Part shown: positions 43,978 through 52,757 of the stretch, piece by piece
Numbering within the stretch: the first letter of the stretch is position 1
Layout of the letters: each line of letters opens with the position of its first letter
DNA from: CBDDKU01 sp965230375
GTDB taxonomy: Bacteria; Bacteroidota; Bacteroidia; Flavobacteriales_D; Cryomorphaceae
Direction: 5' to 3'
DNA length: 64,000 nt
NCBI GenBank assembly: GCA_965230375.1
Contig: CBDDKU010000001.1
Coordinates: 1-64,000, forward strand
Notes under the pieces: model-generated
Database searches by the model: none
What the model was told of the DNA's origin: nothing
What the model saw: the letters and a program-made list of their open reading frames with translations, nothing else
Program-made: the position numbers and the translations under genes

Positions 43978-44898
43978 ATGGGAATATATGTCTTGGGAAT
44001 TATCGCTTTCATCATTTTGCTTTTCAGCATTTTCATTGTACGGCAGCAAAGCGCTGCGATAGTGCAGCGGTTCGGGAAATTTCACAGTGTCAGAAACGCA
44101 GGTTTTCAATTGCGAATTCCGATTATTGATCAGATTGCCGGTCGCGTTTCCTTGCGTATCCAGCAGCTTGATGTGAATGTTGAAACCAAAACTAAAGATG
44201 ACGTATTCGTGCGGTTGAAGGTATCGGTGCAATATGTTGTCCTTAAAGACAACATTTACGATGCTTTTTATCGCTTAGAAGATCCACAGTCGCAGATTAC
44301 ATCTTACATTTTTGATACGGTTCGTGCGGAAGTGCCAAAGCTCAAGCTGGATGATGTCTTTGAGAAAAAGGACGATATCGCCATTGCAATTAGGAGAGAG
44401 CTAGAACAAGCGATGCGCGAGTATGGATACGGAATAATTAAAGCTCTTGTGACCGATATCGATCCGGACATGGAAGTGAAAAATGCCATGAATAAAATCA
44501 ATGCCGCCGAGCGTGAAAAGATTGCAGCTGAGTATCAGGGAGAAGCTGAGCGAATCAGAATTGTGGCAAAAGCTACTGCTGAAGCTGAGAGTAAAAGGCT
44601 CCAAGGACGTGGTATCGCTGATCAGCGAAGAGAAATTGCTCGCGGACTTGAAGAGTCGGTTAATGTCTTGAATGAAGTTGGAATCAACTCACAAGAAGCG
44701 TCCGCACTTATCGTAATCACACAGCACTACGATACCCTGCAGGCCGTGAGTGAGAATACGAAGAGTAACTTGATTTTGCTTCCTAACAATCCGAGCTCAG
44801 CTAGTGATATGCTTACGCAGCTCACAGCTTCTTTTGCAACCGTCAACGCCATAGAGCGCATGGAAAAATCTTCTCCTGATGATTCGGCAACCGAGTAG
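43978..44898 (+). CDS. SPFH/Band 7 (stomatin-like) membrane protein
   Basis: A 306-residue slipin/stomatin-type protein from ATG 43978; the frame is open further upstream to 43585, but that part runs antisense to typA and reads as non-coding. An N-terminal helix (MGIYVLGIIAFIILLFSIFIV) is followed by the Band 7 domain (VRQQSAAIVQRFGKFHSVRNAGFQLRIPIIDQIAGRVSLRIQQLDVNVETKTKDDVFVRLKVSVQYVV) and a long coiled coil (about 170-255, AAEREKIAAEYQGEAERIRIVAKATAEAESKRLQGRGIADQRREIARGLEESV). Such proteins oligomerise on the inner membrane and organise lipid domains or proteases. No NfeD partner is adjacent. Confidence 0.94.
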   Translation: MGIYVLGIIAFIILLFSIFIVRQQSAAIVQRFGKFHSVRNAGFQLRIPIIDQIAGRVSLRIQQLDVNVETKTKDDVFVRLKVSVQYVVLKDNIYDAFYRLEDPQSQITSYIFDTVRAEVPKLKLDDVFEKKDDIAIAIRRELEQAMREYGYGIIKALVTDIDPDMEVKNAMNKINAAEREKIAAEYQGEAERIRIVAKATAEAESKRLQGRGIADQRREIARGLEESVNVLNEVGINSQEASALIVITQHYDTLQAVSENTKSNLILLPNNPSSASDMLTQLTASFATVNAIERMEKSSPDDSATE

Positions 44899-44920
44899 TA
44901 AAAACTGAGAATTTTTCAGC

Positions 44921-47377
44921 TTATTCACTGATCTTGATAAACCGCTTGCGATGGTCTGCACCATCCAAGCGGTATTTTAATACGTAGCCGCCAGAGTTTA
45001 ATTCAGACACATCTATTTCACCAAAACGACGACCGTTGTAGATGGGTACTTCAATGTACTTAATGAACCGTCCTTCGCCCGAATAAATCTCAAATTTCAT
45101 GGGGTGATCTAACTCTACACTGCTCAAAAACTGCATTTTTCCAGTTGTGGGATTGGGGGCCAAAACGAGTGTCTCACTCAAGTCAATGGGCGATAATGTA
45201 TTATCGCAATCGGGATAGATCTGTTTGCGATCTGTAGATTGGAGCCCACCTGGGTCAGTCACTGTCAGCACGAATTCATACCAATAGGGTTCATGACCAC
45301 AAGGAGTAGGGTCAACAACTACCGCTTGATTATTTCCTGATAGAACTTCGAGAACGTGAAAATGGGTATTGTGCCTTAGTCGGTACTCCCAGCTATAGGA
45401 CATTTCGTTCGGACTGTGTTCAGCATCCGTGACACTGGCAATTAAATTAAACTGGGTAGGGTAGGCCACGGTGTATAAGTCACCTTCTTCCACACTTTCT
45501 ATTTGTGCAGTTGGTGGGGTATTATTTAACGAAATCAAGATGTTCTTGAATGCAACGGCTCCTGATTCATCAGCAACGCTCAATTTAGCCTGAAATGATT
45601 CAGTTTGATCTGTTTCAGAAATGAATACGTGTGTTTGTACAGCACCATCCACTTCTGGACTTCCATCGCCAAAGTCCCAAGTGTAAGTTAGGGATTCACC
45701 TTCTGGATCATAGGAGTCCGAAGCATCAAACTCTACTTCGAAAGGGCTTACGCCATAAAGGGTATCTTGATCTAGGTGAATGATAGGTTTCAAATTGCCG
45801 CCATAGCAAATTCGAGTTACTTTACCCGGTCCAAGTGAGCAAACATAAATGCATCCATCAAACGGATCTTGTATGATATTTACGGAGGAGCCATGTTTAT
45901 CTTTCCATGGCTCAATGCTAGCTATGTCTCCATTCTCATTAAAAGAAATATGTTTAATCCACCCAGTAAAGTCTGATAAGACCATTGTTCCGTGATACTC
46001 TTCTGGAATAAAATCTCCTCCCAGAATTGTTCCTCCATTTCCTGAGCTTCCTAGGAATACTTCGCCAATGTATTCGCTCGGGTCGTCGATAGACTGAGTC
46101 GTGGGATTTCCTTCTGAGTCGTATGACATAATTACAGTCTGAGTGGAACCGAGCCATGTATTGGCATAGGCCAGAAACGGTCTTGAATGGCTAAAGGTTT
46201 CAACGTTTTCTATCTGCTCTCCTGTGCAAGGGTTTTCCCAAGAGAATTGGTGGTCGAGATGGTCCTGCACCAATAATTCCTGAAAGGTATACAACTCACG
46301 ATCGCATCCATCCGTCCCGAATTCTTCAATGAAAGCTCCTTTATTTTCGGTAATCAAATCACCGTACCCCCAGTGTTTTGTAGGTCCTTCGAAAATGGGC
46401 CATCCAAAATTCTCTCCTCCATCTAGAATTAGATTGAGCTCCTCCCACCTTGCTTCACCCACATCGCTTACAAAAAGTTGTCCGGGATGACCATTGCTTA
46501 AGTCTCCTGACCCCGTCCCTGGCTTGATGGTCATTCTGAAAGGATTTCTAAAACCAAGTGCCCAAACTCGCGAAGCAGCGCTAGAAGGTTCTTCTGAATT
46601 ATAGAAAGGATTAGTTGGCAAGCCTTCTCCATTCTCAGGGTTCATTCTCAAGATCTTTCCATTTAAACCATGTAGATATTGGGATCGAAAGGCTCCAACA
46701 AATTCATCTTCTCTCAAGACTCCATCGCTCAATGAAGTACTGTCATAGGCTGCTTCGTGCAGCTCGCCTTCACCATTGTAGCAGCAGATGTAGGAGCTGA
46801 CGTCACCAGTACCTACTAGTAGACTTCCATCTTCTCCAAAAATGATTGCTCCAAGTCCATGGGAACCGGCGGCAATGGGAATGCCTTCGCCTATTTCTTC
46901 ACCCAGAATTATAGTACGACTGCCTTCAACAACGAAGCTGAAAGATTCGGTGTCTATTGCGTAACGGGTAATCCGCCCCATGCCACCTTTGTTGAAGTCG
47001 TCTGTATCCGGATCGTACTCAGGGGTGCCGAAAGTCAGCAAGTGATGTCTGTCTACATTGTAGTACAGGTAGATGTAGCCATTATCAATGAAATTGGGAT
47101 GAATAGCTGCTCCGGTCATACCGTGATCAAAATATCTACCAACTTCTTCTCGGATATCGATTAGTGGATCTTGGTCTGGAATACCATTTCGAATCGCGAA
47201 TATTCTCCCGTCTAGCTCAGCAATGAGTTTTAATTCTTCGCTCACCGGTATATACTGTACAGGGTTTTCAAATTGATCATAAGCCAATTCTTCATTAAAC
47301 CCCTCAGGATAGTTCTGTGAATATGCACTGGAAAATGCAAGGAGTGGAAGAATGTATAGTAGATACTTCAAAATCAA
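44921..47377 (-). CDS. secreted PQQ-dependent sugar dehydrogenase-like (GSDH) protein with PKD and T9SS domains, paralogue 1
   Basis: An 818-residue protein with signal peptide (MILKYLLYILPLLAFSSAYSQ). The GSDH beta-propeller (about 25-520) shows YPEGFNEELAYDQFENPV, GIPIAAGSHGLGAIIFGEDGSLLVGTGD, VGAFRSQYLHGLNGKILRMNPENGEG and WALGFRNPFRMTIKPGTG, then LFVSDVGEARWEELNLI. A PKD domain follows (DTLYGVSPFEVEFDASDSYDPEGESLTYTWDFGDG, about 535-620), then a beta domain with the EYRLRHNTHFHVLEV motif and TVTDPGGL (about 630-735), and a C-terminal type A sorting domain. The family oxidises aldose sugars with PQQ, but PQQ and calcium ligands are not all verifiable by eye. First of four paralogues. Confidence 0.9.
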   Translation of the reverse strand: MILKYLLYILPLLAFSSAYSQNYPEGFNEELAYDQFENPVQYIPVSEELKLIAELDGRIFAIRNGIPDQDPLIDIREEVGRYFDHGMTGAAIHPNFIDNGYIYLYYNVDRHHLLTFGTPEYDPDTDDFNKGGMGRITRYAIDTESFSFVVEGSRTIILGEEIGEGIPIAAGSHGLGAIIFGEDGSLLVGTGDVSSYICCYNGEGELHEAAYDSTSLSDGVLREDEFVGAFRSQYLHGLNGKILRMNPENGEGLPTNPFYNSEEPSSAASRVWALGFRNPFRMTIKPGTGSGDLSNGHPGQLFVSDVGEARWEELNLILDGGENFGWPIFEGPTKHWGYGDLITENKGAFIEEFGTDGCDRELYTFQELLVQDHLDHQFSWENPCTGEQIENVETFSHSRPFLAYANTWLGSTQTVIMSYDSEGNPTTQSIDDPSEYIGEVFLGSSGNGGTILGGDFIPEEYHGTMVLSDFTGWIKHISFNENGDIASIEPWKDKHGSSVNIIQDPFDGCIYVCSLGPGKVTRICYGGNLKPIIHLDQDTLYGVSPFEVEFDASDSYDPEGESLTYTWDFGDGSPEVDGAVQTHVFISETDQTESFQAKLSVADESGAVAFKNILISLNNTPPTAQIESVEEGDLYTVAYPTQFNLIASVTDAEHSPNEMSYSWEYRLRHNTHFHVLEVLSGNNQAVVVDPTPCGHEPYWYEFVLTVTDPGGLQSTDRKQIYPDCDNTLSPIDLSETLVLAPNPTTGKMQFLSSVELDHPMKFEIYSGEGRFIKYIEVPIYNGRRFGEIDVSELNSGGYVLKYRLDGADHRKRFIKISE

Positions 47378-47469
47378 AAAATCCTTTTTTGTAGGTAAGT
47401 CCTAGAGTCTCTCAATTAAGCGGCACAATATAATCAATGAAACATAGTGATGTGAACTCATTCCGCCGT

Positions 47470-49926
47470 CTAGTTTGAATTATCGACAACAAATTTTAAT
47501 TGACTCTTTTCTCCACCAGATAAAAGCTCAATAACGTAAAGTCCCGACTCGATATTCTCAAGGTCTATATCAAAATAAAGCCGCTCATTGTAAACTTGAA
47601 TAATGTCTGAACTAACGAGGTGACCACTTATGGAATAGATTAGATACGATACATTTGAATCAAATCCTGATGGCCGGTAAACCCTGATTGTTCCATTCGT
47701 TGTTGGATTTGGATACAAAACTATCTCGTTTACATCTGCAAGCTTTAATTCGCCCGCACAATCTGGATATACTTGTCTTGATGTAGTAGAAATCAGCCCT
47801 CCGGGATCGGTCACTTTTAAAACGATCTCGTACCAGTAGTCTTCTTCGTCGCAAGGCGTTGGGCTTACCACGGCAGATTGAAAATTTCCTTCAAAAACAT
47901 CTAAGACATGATAGTGGGTATTGTGTCGAAGCCTGTATTCCCAATCGTAATTCATCTCAGAAGGGGAGTGCTCCAAATCTTGTACAGTAGCGACCAAATC
48001 GAATAATGTCGGCTGCTCTAAGGAGTAGAGCTCTCCTTCTTCAATGCTACTTATTTGTGCTTCTGGTGGCGTATTATTCAGCGAAACCCAAATTTTCTTT
48101 TCAGCAAAAGCTCCACTTTCGTCTTCCACTTTTAATATAGTTTCAAATGAAGTTTTACTATTCTGTTCAGCTACGTATGTATGCGTTTGGGCAGGCCCTG
48201 ATGCATTAGGACTTTGATCACCGAAATTCCAAGAAAAAGTAATGCTTTCCCCTTCGGGGTCATATGACTTGGATGCGTCGAAATCCACTACAAATGGGCT
48301 GACTCCGTAAATCGTATCCTGTTCAAGGTCTATTATTGGTTTCAGATTTCCACCGAAACAAATTCGAGTGACTCTTCCAGGCCCCAAGGTTGTTAGGTAA
48401 ATGCAGCCATCATATGGATTTTGAACGATGTCAACAGCGGTCCCAATATCTTCGCGCCACAGCTCAATATTTGAAATTTCATTGTTTTCATCAAATTTGA
48501 TCTCTCTTATCCATCCTGTATAATCTGATAGAATTAAACTTCCATGATATTCTTCGGGAATTGAATTTCCATAAATAAATGTACCGCCATTGCCCGAATT
48601 GCCTCTAAAAGGTTCGCCTAATTGCACTGATTGATCGTCAATGGCAGTGACTGTTGCATTTCCGCTAGCGTCAAACGTAGGAATGACGGCAGCATCTTCA
48701 TTTGGTGATGTATTCCGATATGCAAGAATTGGTCTGGAATGATAGAATGTTGGAGCTGTACTTTCAATTTGATTCCCAGTGCATGGGTTTTCCCAAGAGT
48801 AGTTTTGGAAGTGATTTTCCTGAACCAAGAGCTCTTGGAACGTGAAACTTTCATGATCGCAACCAGGTTGTCCAAATTCAGGGTTTGGCGCATTTCTATT
48901 CATTGTGATTAAATTGGCATACCCATCATACTGAGTTAGACCTTCATAAATGGGCCACCCAAAATTCTGTCCACCATTATCTACACGGTTTAGTTCTTCC
49001 CAGTCGCCTTGCCCTACATCCGATAAGAAGATAGTGCCTGGATGTCCAGATTCGAGATTTCCCCACCCGGAACCTGGTTGGATGGTGAGACGGAAAGGAT
49101 TACGCAGTCCCAATGACCAAATCATACTCCTTGGGATATTTGGAGCAGATTCATCAAAGAATGGATTTCCAGCCAGACCTTCACCTGTTTCTGGATGGAT
49201 GCGGATTATTTTACCGTTAAGTCCATCCACATATTGAGATCGAAAAGCACCCACGAATTCATCTTCACCAAGAATTCCATCGTAATAATTTGTGCTGTCG
49301 TATGCCGCTTTCAGTTGTTGGCCTTCGCCATTGTAACAGCACCACGGAGTGTTGGAGTCTCCGGTTGAAATTAAGAGTGATCCATCTTCACCAAAAAGGA
49401 CTTCACCCAAGCCATGAACCCCAGCACTGATCGGAATACCATCATTAATACCTTGCCCAAGTACTACATGCCTCGATCCTTCAATGATTCCATCAAATTC
49501 TTCAGTATCAACTGTAAACCGTGTTACTCTTCCTATTCCACCGTTATTGTAGTCACTTGCTTCTGGGTCGTAGTCGGGAGTGCCGAAATAGAATAAATGA
49601 TGCCGGTCTACCGTGTATAGAAGATAGATGTATCCATTCGCAGAAAATTCAGGGTCGAGTGCAGCACTTATTAAACCAAGATCGTGGTATCTGCCCACTT
49701 CCTCACTGATGTCTAGGATGGGTACTTCATCAACAACACCATCGCGAACGACCCAGATTCGGCCATAAAGGCCTACTATAAATGATATTTCTTCTGAAAC
49801 TGGAAGGAATTTAACTGGTGCTTCAAGGTTGTCAAAGGCAACTTCTTCGTTGAAGCCATCGGGGTAGGATTGGCCTGCTGCGACAAGTGACATGAGCGAA
49901 AGAATGATTAAGGCAAAAACTCTCAA
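47470..49926 (-). CDS. secreted GSDH-PKD-T9SS protein, paralogue 2
   Basis: An 818-residue paralogue with signal peptide (MRVFALIILSLMSLVAAGQ) and the same order of domains: YPDGFNEEVAFDNLEAPVKF, HGLGEVLFGEDGSLLISTGD, VGAFRSQYVDGLNGKIIRIHPETGEG, WSLGLRNPFRLTIQPGSG, the PKD segment (FDASKSYDPEGESITFSWNFGDQSP), the RLRHNTHYHVLDV block, LKVTDPGGLIS and a YPNPTTNGTIRVYRPSG sorting domain. The aromatic W near the Ca/PQQ-facing loop differs from paralogue 1 (WEELNRVDNGGQNFGWPIYEG in both). Transcribed in the same direction as paralogue 1 and separated from it by 92 bp. Confidence 0.9.
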   Translation of the reverse strand: MRVFALIILSLMSLVAAGQSYPDGFNEEVAFDNLEAPVKFLPVSEEISFIVGLYGRIWVVRDGVVDEVPILDISEEVGRYHDLGLISAALDPEFSANGYIYLLYTVDRHHLFYFGTPDYDPEASDYNNGGIGRVTRFTVDTEEFDGIIEGSRHVVLGQGINDGIPISAGVHGLGEVLFGEDGSLLISTGDSNTPWCCYNGEGQQLKAAYDSTNYYDGILGEDEFVGAFRSQYVDGLNGKIIRIHPETGEGLAGNPFFDESAPNIPRSMIWSLGLRNPFRLTIQPGSGWGNLESGHPGTIFLSDVGQGDWEELNRVDNGGQNFGWPIYEGLTQYDGYANLITMNRNAPNPEFGQPGCDHESFTFQELLVQENHFQNYSWENPCTGNQIESTAPTFYHSRPILAYRNTSPNEDAAVIPTFDASGNATVTAIDDQSVQLGEPFRGNSGNGGTFIYGNSIPEEYHGSLILSDYTGWIREIKFDENNEISNIELWREDIGTAVDIVQNPYDGCIYLTTLGPGRVTRICFGGNLKPIIDLEQDTIYGVSPFVVDFDASKSYDPEGESITFSWNFGDQSPNASGPAQTHTYVAEQNSKTSFETILKVEDESGAFAEKKIWVSLNNTPPEAQISSIEEGELYSLEQPTLFDLVATVQDLEHSPSEMNYDWEYRLRHNTHYHVLDVFEGNFQSAVVSPTPCDEEDYWYEIVLKVTDPGGLISTTSRQVYPDCAGELKLADVNEIVLYPNPTTNGTIRVYRPSGFDSNVSYLIYSISGHLVSSDIIQVYNERLYFDIDLENIESGLYVIELLSGGEKSQLKFVVDNSN

Positions 49927-50165
49927 AAGTATATTCTTCAGTTTTTAATCTATTAGATGTAAAATTAATAAAGCTTTCACGTGTCACTCTTTTGGCGGCG
50001 TATTTCTGTTCTGTTAACAGAAAGAAAGTGTAATCTAATTGTAATTGTTCAATACAGTTTGGTAGACAGATTAAAATTTGAATTTTTCCTATTCAAACGT
50101 TCATAATTGAAATTGGGAAAGTTGATGTACGCAAGTTCCAAAGGCTCCATAGAAATCGATTTTAG

Positions 50166-50173
50166 TAGATTTG
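50166..50173 (+). promoter_or_regulatory. -7 promoter box for the plus-strand GSDH gene
   Basis: TAGATTTG matches TAnnTTTG and lies 51 bp before the ATG at 50224. It supports that ATG over an open-frame start at 50107, which would lie upstream of the promoter. No -33 TTTG at normal spacing. Confidence 0.4.
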
Positions 50174-50223
50174 CCGTTGTCGGATTCAGAGACATCATCC
50201 TACGCATCTACAGAATATCAATA

Positions 50224-52677
50224 ATGGGAAGAATTCAATTTTCAGTAATTACCTTGGTATTTGCTTTGAGTTGTTTCAAAGGATACTCTCAATATCCCGA
50301 GGGGTTTCAAATAGAAGTTGTTGTCGATAATGTTGAGTATCCAGCAGGTTTGACGCACTCAGATTTGGGTGTTTCGTACGCTTGGGATTTGCAAGGAATC
50401 ATCTGGCCCATAATCGATGGCGTTCGGGCTGAGAATCCGCTATTGGACATTCATGACGAAGTTGGCTTTTGGAATGACCACGGGCTGCTTTCTGTTGAAA
50501 TAGACCCTGATTTTGAACAGAACGGTTACATATACCTTTTGTATTGTGTAGATAGACATCACCTTTTACATTACGGAACTCCCGACTACGACCCTGAAGT
50601 AAATGAATATGAAGCTGCGACAATTGGTAGAATCACGCGCTATCAGGTAAACTTAGATGACCTTACATCTCTTGTAGATGGAAGTAGAACAATACTGATC
50701 GGTGAGGGGGCAGAGGATGGTCTTCCCATAGCAACGACAAGTCATGGAGTTGGACAAATCATATTTGGTTCTGATAAAACCTTAATTTTTACCATGGGTG
50801 ATTCGAACCCTCCACACTCTATTTACAATGGTGAAGGTGATCCGCCTAGCGATACAGGCTATGAACAGCAGGCCTTGGATGAAGGAATCTTAAAGGCTCA
50901 TGAAAATGTTGGTGCATTTAGGTCTCAGCTGTTAAATAGCTACTGCGGTAAAATTTTGAGAATTGATAAAAATACAGGGCAAGGAGTCAGTTCCAACCCG
51001 TTTTTTGATCCAGATAGACCCGATGAACCAATTTCAAAAGTTTGGAGCCTTGGGTTGCGAAACCCCTTCAGGTTGACCTTAACTCCGAACACAGGTTCTA
51101 CAGATCCAGAAGATGGAATGCCTGGCGAGTTCATTCTTGGTGATGTTGGTGATTGGTCTTGGGAAGAAGTAAATAGAGTGAATACTTCTGGACAAAACTT
51201 TGGCTGGCCAATCTATCAGGGCCCCAGTGCATACTATAGGTTCGTTAATATCTTTGCGAAGGATATAACCCGACCCATTCAAGATGATTGCTCACAAGAG
51301 TACTATTTTTTTCATGACGTCATTGTCGACCCAAGACCTGATCACAATGAAATATGGGAGCATCCGTGTGGTGGATTCATTTCACCAGAAGACGAAATTT
51401 TGTTTGTTCATGAGTTACCCGTTTTGTCGTATAGAAACTGGATTGATGCCCCACCAGAGCTTACGGCTATTTCCGGGTTTGATGAAAATGGTAATGTCAA
51501 CTACACAAGTATAACCGAGCTCGGTATAGATGGTGCTTTAGATTTTGCTGGTTCTGCCAGTGTTGGTGGAGTTTTTTATCGTGGTGGAGCGTTTCCGGCA
51601 GAGTACTACAACGCATACTTTCATGCTGACTTTGATCAATGGTTGAAAGTGTTTCATTTCGACGAGTTTGGCAACATTTCAAAAATGGAGCATTGGGATG
51701 ATGATATAGGGAATATTGTTCATATTAGCTATAACCCTAATGATGAATCAGTTTATGTTGCCACAATTTTTCCCGGAGAAATAAAACGTATCAGTTTTGA
51801 AGGAAATCTGCGACCGATAGCCAGTTTCTCTCCCGATACCACTTTTGGAAATGGTGCAATTAATGTCGAATTCGATGCTTCAGACACCTATGATCCTGAA
51901 GGTACTGATTTAACTTACGAATGGAGTTTTGGCGATGACTCGGATGGAAGTGGGGTCAATGTGAGTCATCTATTTGAACCAGACGGGTTAGGCCCTCAAT
52001 CTTTTGAGGTGACCTTAACTGTCACCGATCAAGAGGGGAAGTCTAATCAAGCTCGAGGTATAGTTTCCTTAAACAACACCCCGCCAGAAGCAACTATCAC
52101 TGGATTTCAAGATGGAGACTTGTATTCGATCTATTCGAGTTCCACATTCAATTTGGATGCTGATATAGCTGACGCCGAGTCCGCAAATAGTGAACTTGAT
52201 ATCAGGTGGAGGGTGTTCCTTCATCACAATACTCACTTCCATCTTGAAGCAACTCATGAAACGGAGAGTGCGACCGCAACAATCGAGCCTCTGGGGTGTG
52301 GGATTGAAACTTATTGGTACAGGGTAGAGCTGACTGTTACAGACCCTCATGGCCTTCAAGTAATAACTGAAAGTGAAATTTTTCCGGACTGCGACTCTGA
52401 GCTGAGCTTTGCTCCGGAGTTTTCAATTTACCCTAACCCCGTGACTACTAGATTAAACTTGCGGTTTTCATCACCTCCTGGAGACTGGGTGGAGATTACC
52501 ACTTTTGATTCAAAGGGTAAAAAGGTTGATGAGTCCAGATCTTATGTTTTAGAGAATCAGACAAATCAGATAGAGTACGATGTTAGCGGATACGCAGCTG
52601 GTGGTTACATATTGAAATGCAAGAGCGCAGCAGGCTGGGTTGAAACTGAAAGATTTGTAGTTGTCAAGTCTGAATAA
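50224..52677 (+). CDS. secreted GSDH-PKD-T9SS protein, paralogue 3
   Basis: About 817 residues from ATG 50224 with signal peptide (MGRIQFSVITLVFALSCFKGYSQ); 39 in-frame codons before it are not signal-like. Domains as in the neighbours: YPEGFQIEVVVDNVEYPAGL, SHGVGQIIFGSDKTLIFTMGD, VGAFRSQLLNSYCGKILRIDKNTGQG, WSLGLRNPFRLTLTPNTG, PKD (FDASDTYDPEGTDLTYEWSFGDD), RVFLHHNTHFHLEAT and a YPNPVTTRLNLRFSSP sorting domain. It is the most divergent of the four: LNSYCGKIL replaces LNGKIL and a beta strand replaces the C-C-Y-N motif. It is the only copy on the plus strand and converges on paralogue 4 with an 80-bp gap. Confidence 0.9.
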   Translation: MGRIQFSVITLVFALSCFKGYSQYPEGFQIEVVVDNVEYPAGLTHSDLGVSYAWDLQGIIWPIIDGVRAENPLLDIHDEVGFWNDHGLLSVEIDPDFEQNGYIYLLYCVDRHHLLHYGTPDYDPEVNEYEAATIGRITRYQVNLDDLTSLVDGSRTILIGEGAEDGLPIATTSHGVGQIIFGSDKTLIFTMGDSNPPHSIYNGEGDPPSDTGYEQQALDEGILKAHENVGAFRSQLLNSYCGKILRIDKNTGQGVSSNPFFDPDRPDEPISKVWSLGLRNPFRLTLTPNTGSTDPEDGMPGEFILGDVGDWSWEEVNRVNTSGQNFGWPIYQGPSAYYRFVNIFAKDITRPIQDDCSQEYYFFHDVIVDPRPDHNEIWEHPCGGFISPEDEILFVHELPVLSYRNWIDAPPELTAISGFDENGNVNYTSITELGIDGALDFAGSASVGGVFYRGGAFPAEYYNAYFHADFDQWLKVFHFDEFGNISKMEHWDDDIGNIVHISYNPNDESVYVATIFPGEIKRISFEGNLRPIASFSPDTTFGNGAINVEFDASDTYDPEGTDLTYEWSFGDDSDGSGVNVSHLFEPDGLGPQSFEVTLTVTDQEGKSNQARGIVSLNNTPPEATITGFQDGDLYSIYSSSTFNLDADIADAESANSELDIRWRVFLHHNTHFHLEATHETESATATIEPLGCGIETYWYRVELTVTDPHGLQVITESEIFPDCDSELSFAPEFSIYPNPVTTRLNLRFSSPPGDWVEITTFDSKGKKVDESRSYVLENQTNQIEYDVSGYAAGGYILKCKSAAGWVETERFVVVKSE

Positions 52678-52757
52678 GTGAGCGTGTGCTGCTAAGGGCA
52701 GTACCTTTGTCTCTCAATCTATTATTTGAACAAGTTACCTTGGATCGCATCGTCTCC

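Noticed and set aside
44900..44935. Weak hairpin between the SPFH gene and GSDH paralogue 1
   Set aside because: The stem is short with an almost absent loop and no clear T-tract, so it was not called as a terminator.
50107..50223. Extended N-terminus of the plus-strand GSDH gene
   Set aside because: The extra 39 residues are not signal-like, and a promoter-type box lies inside the region; ATG 50224 gives a proper signal peptide.
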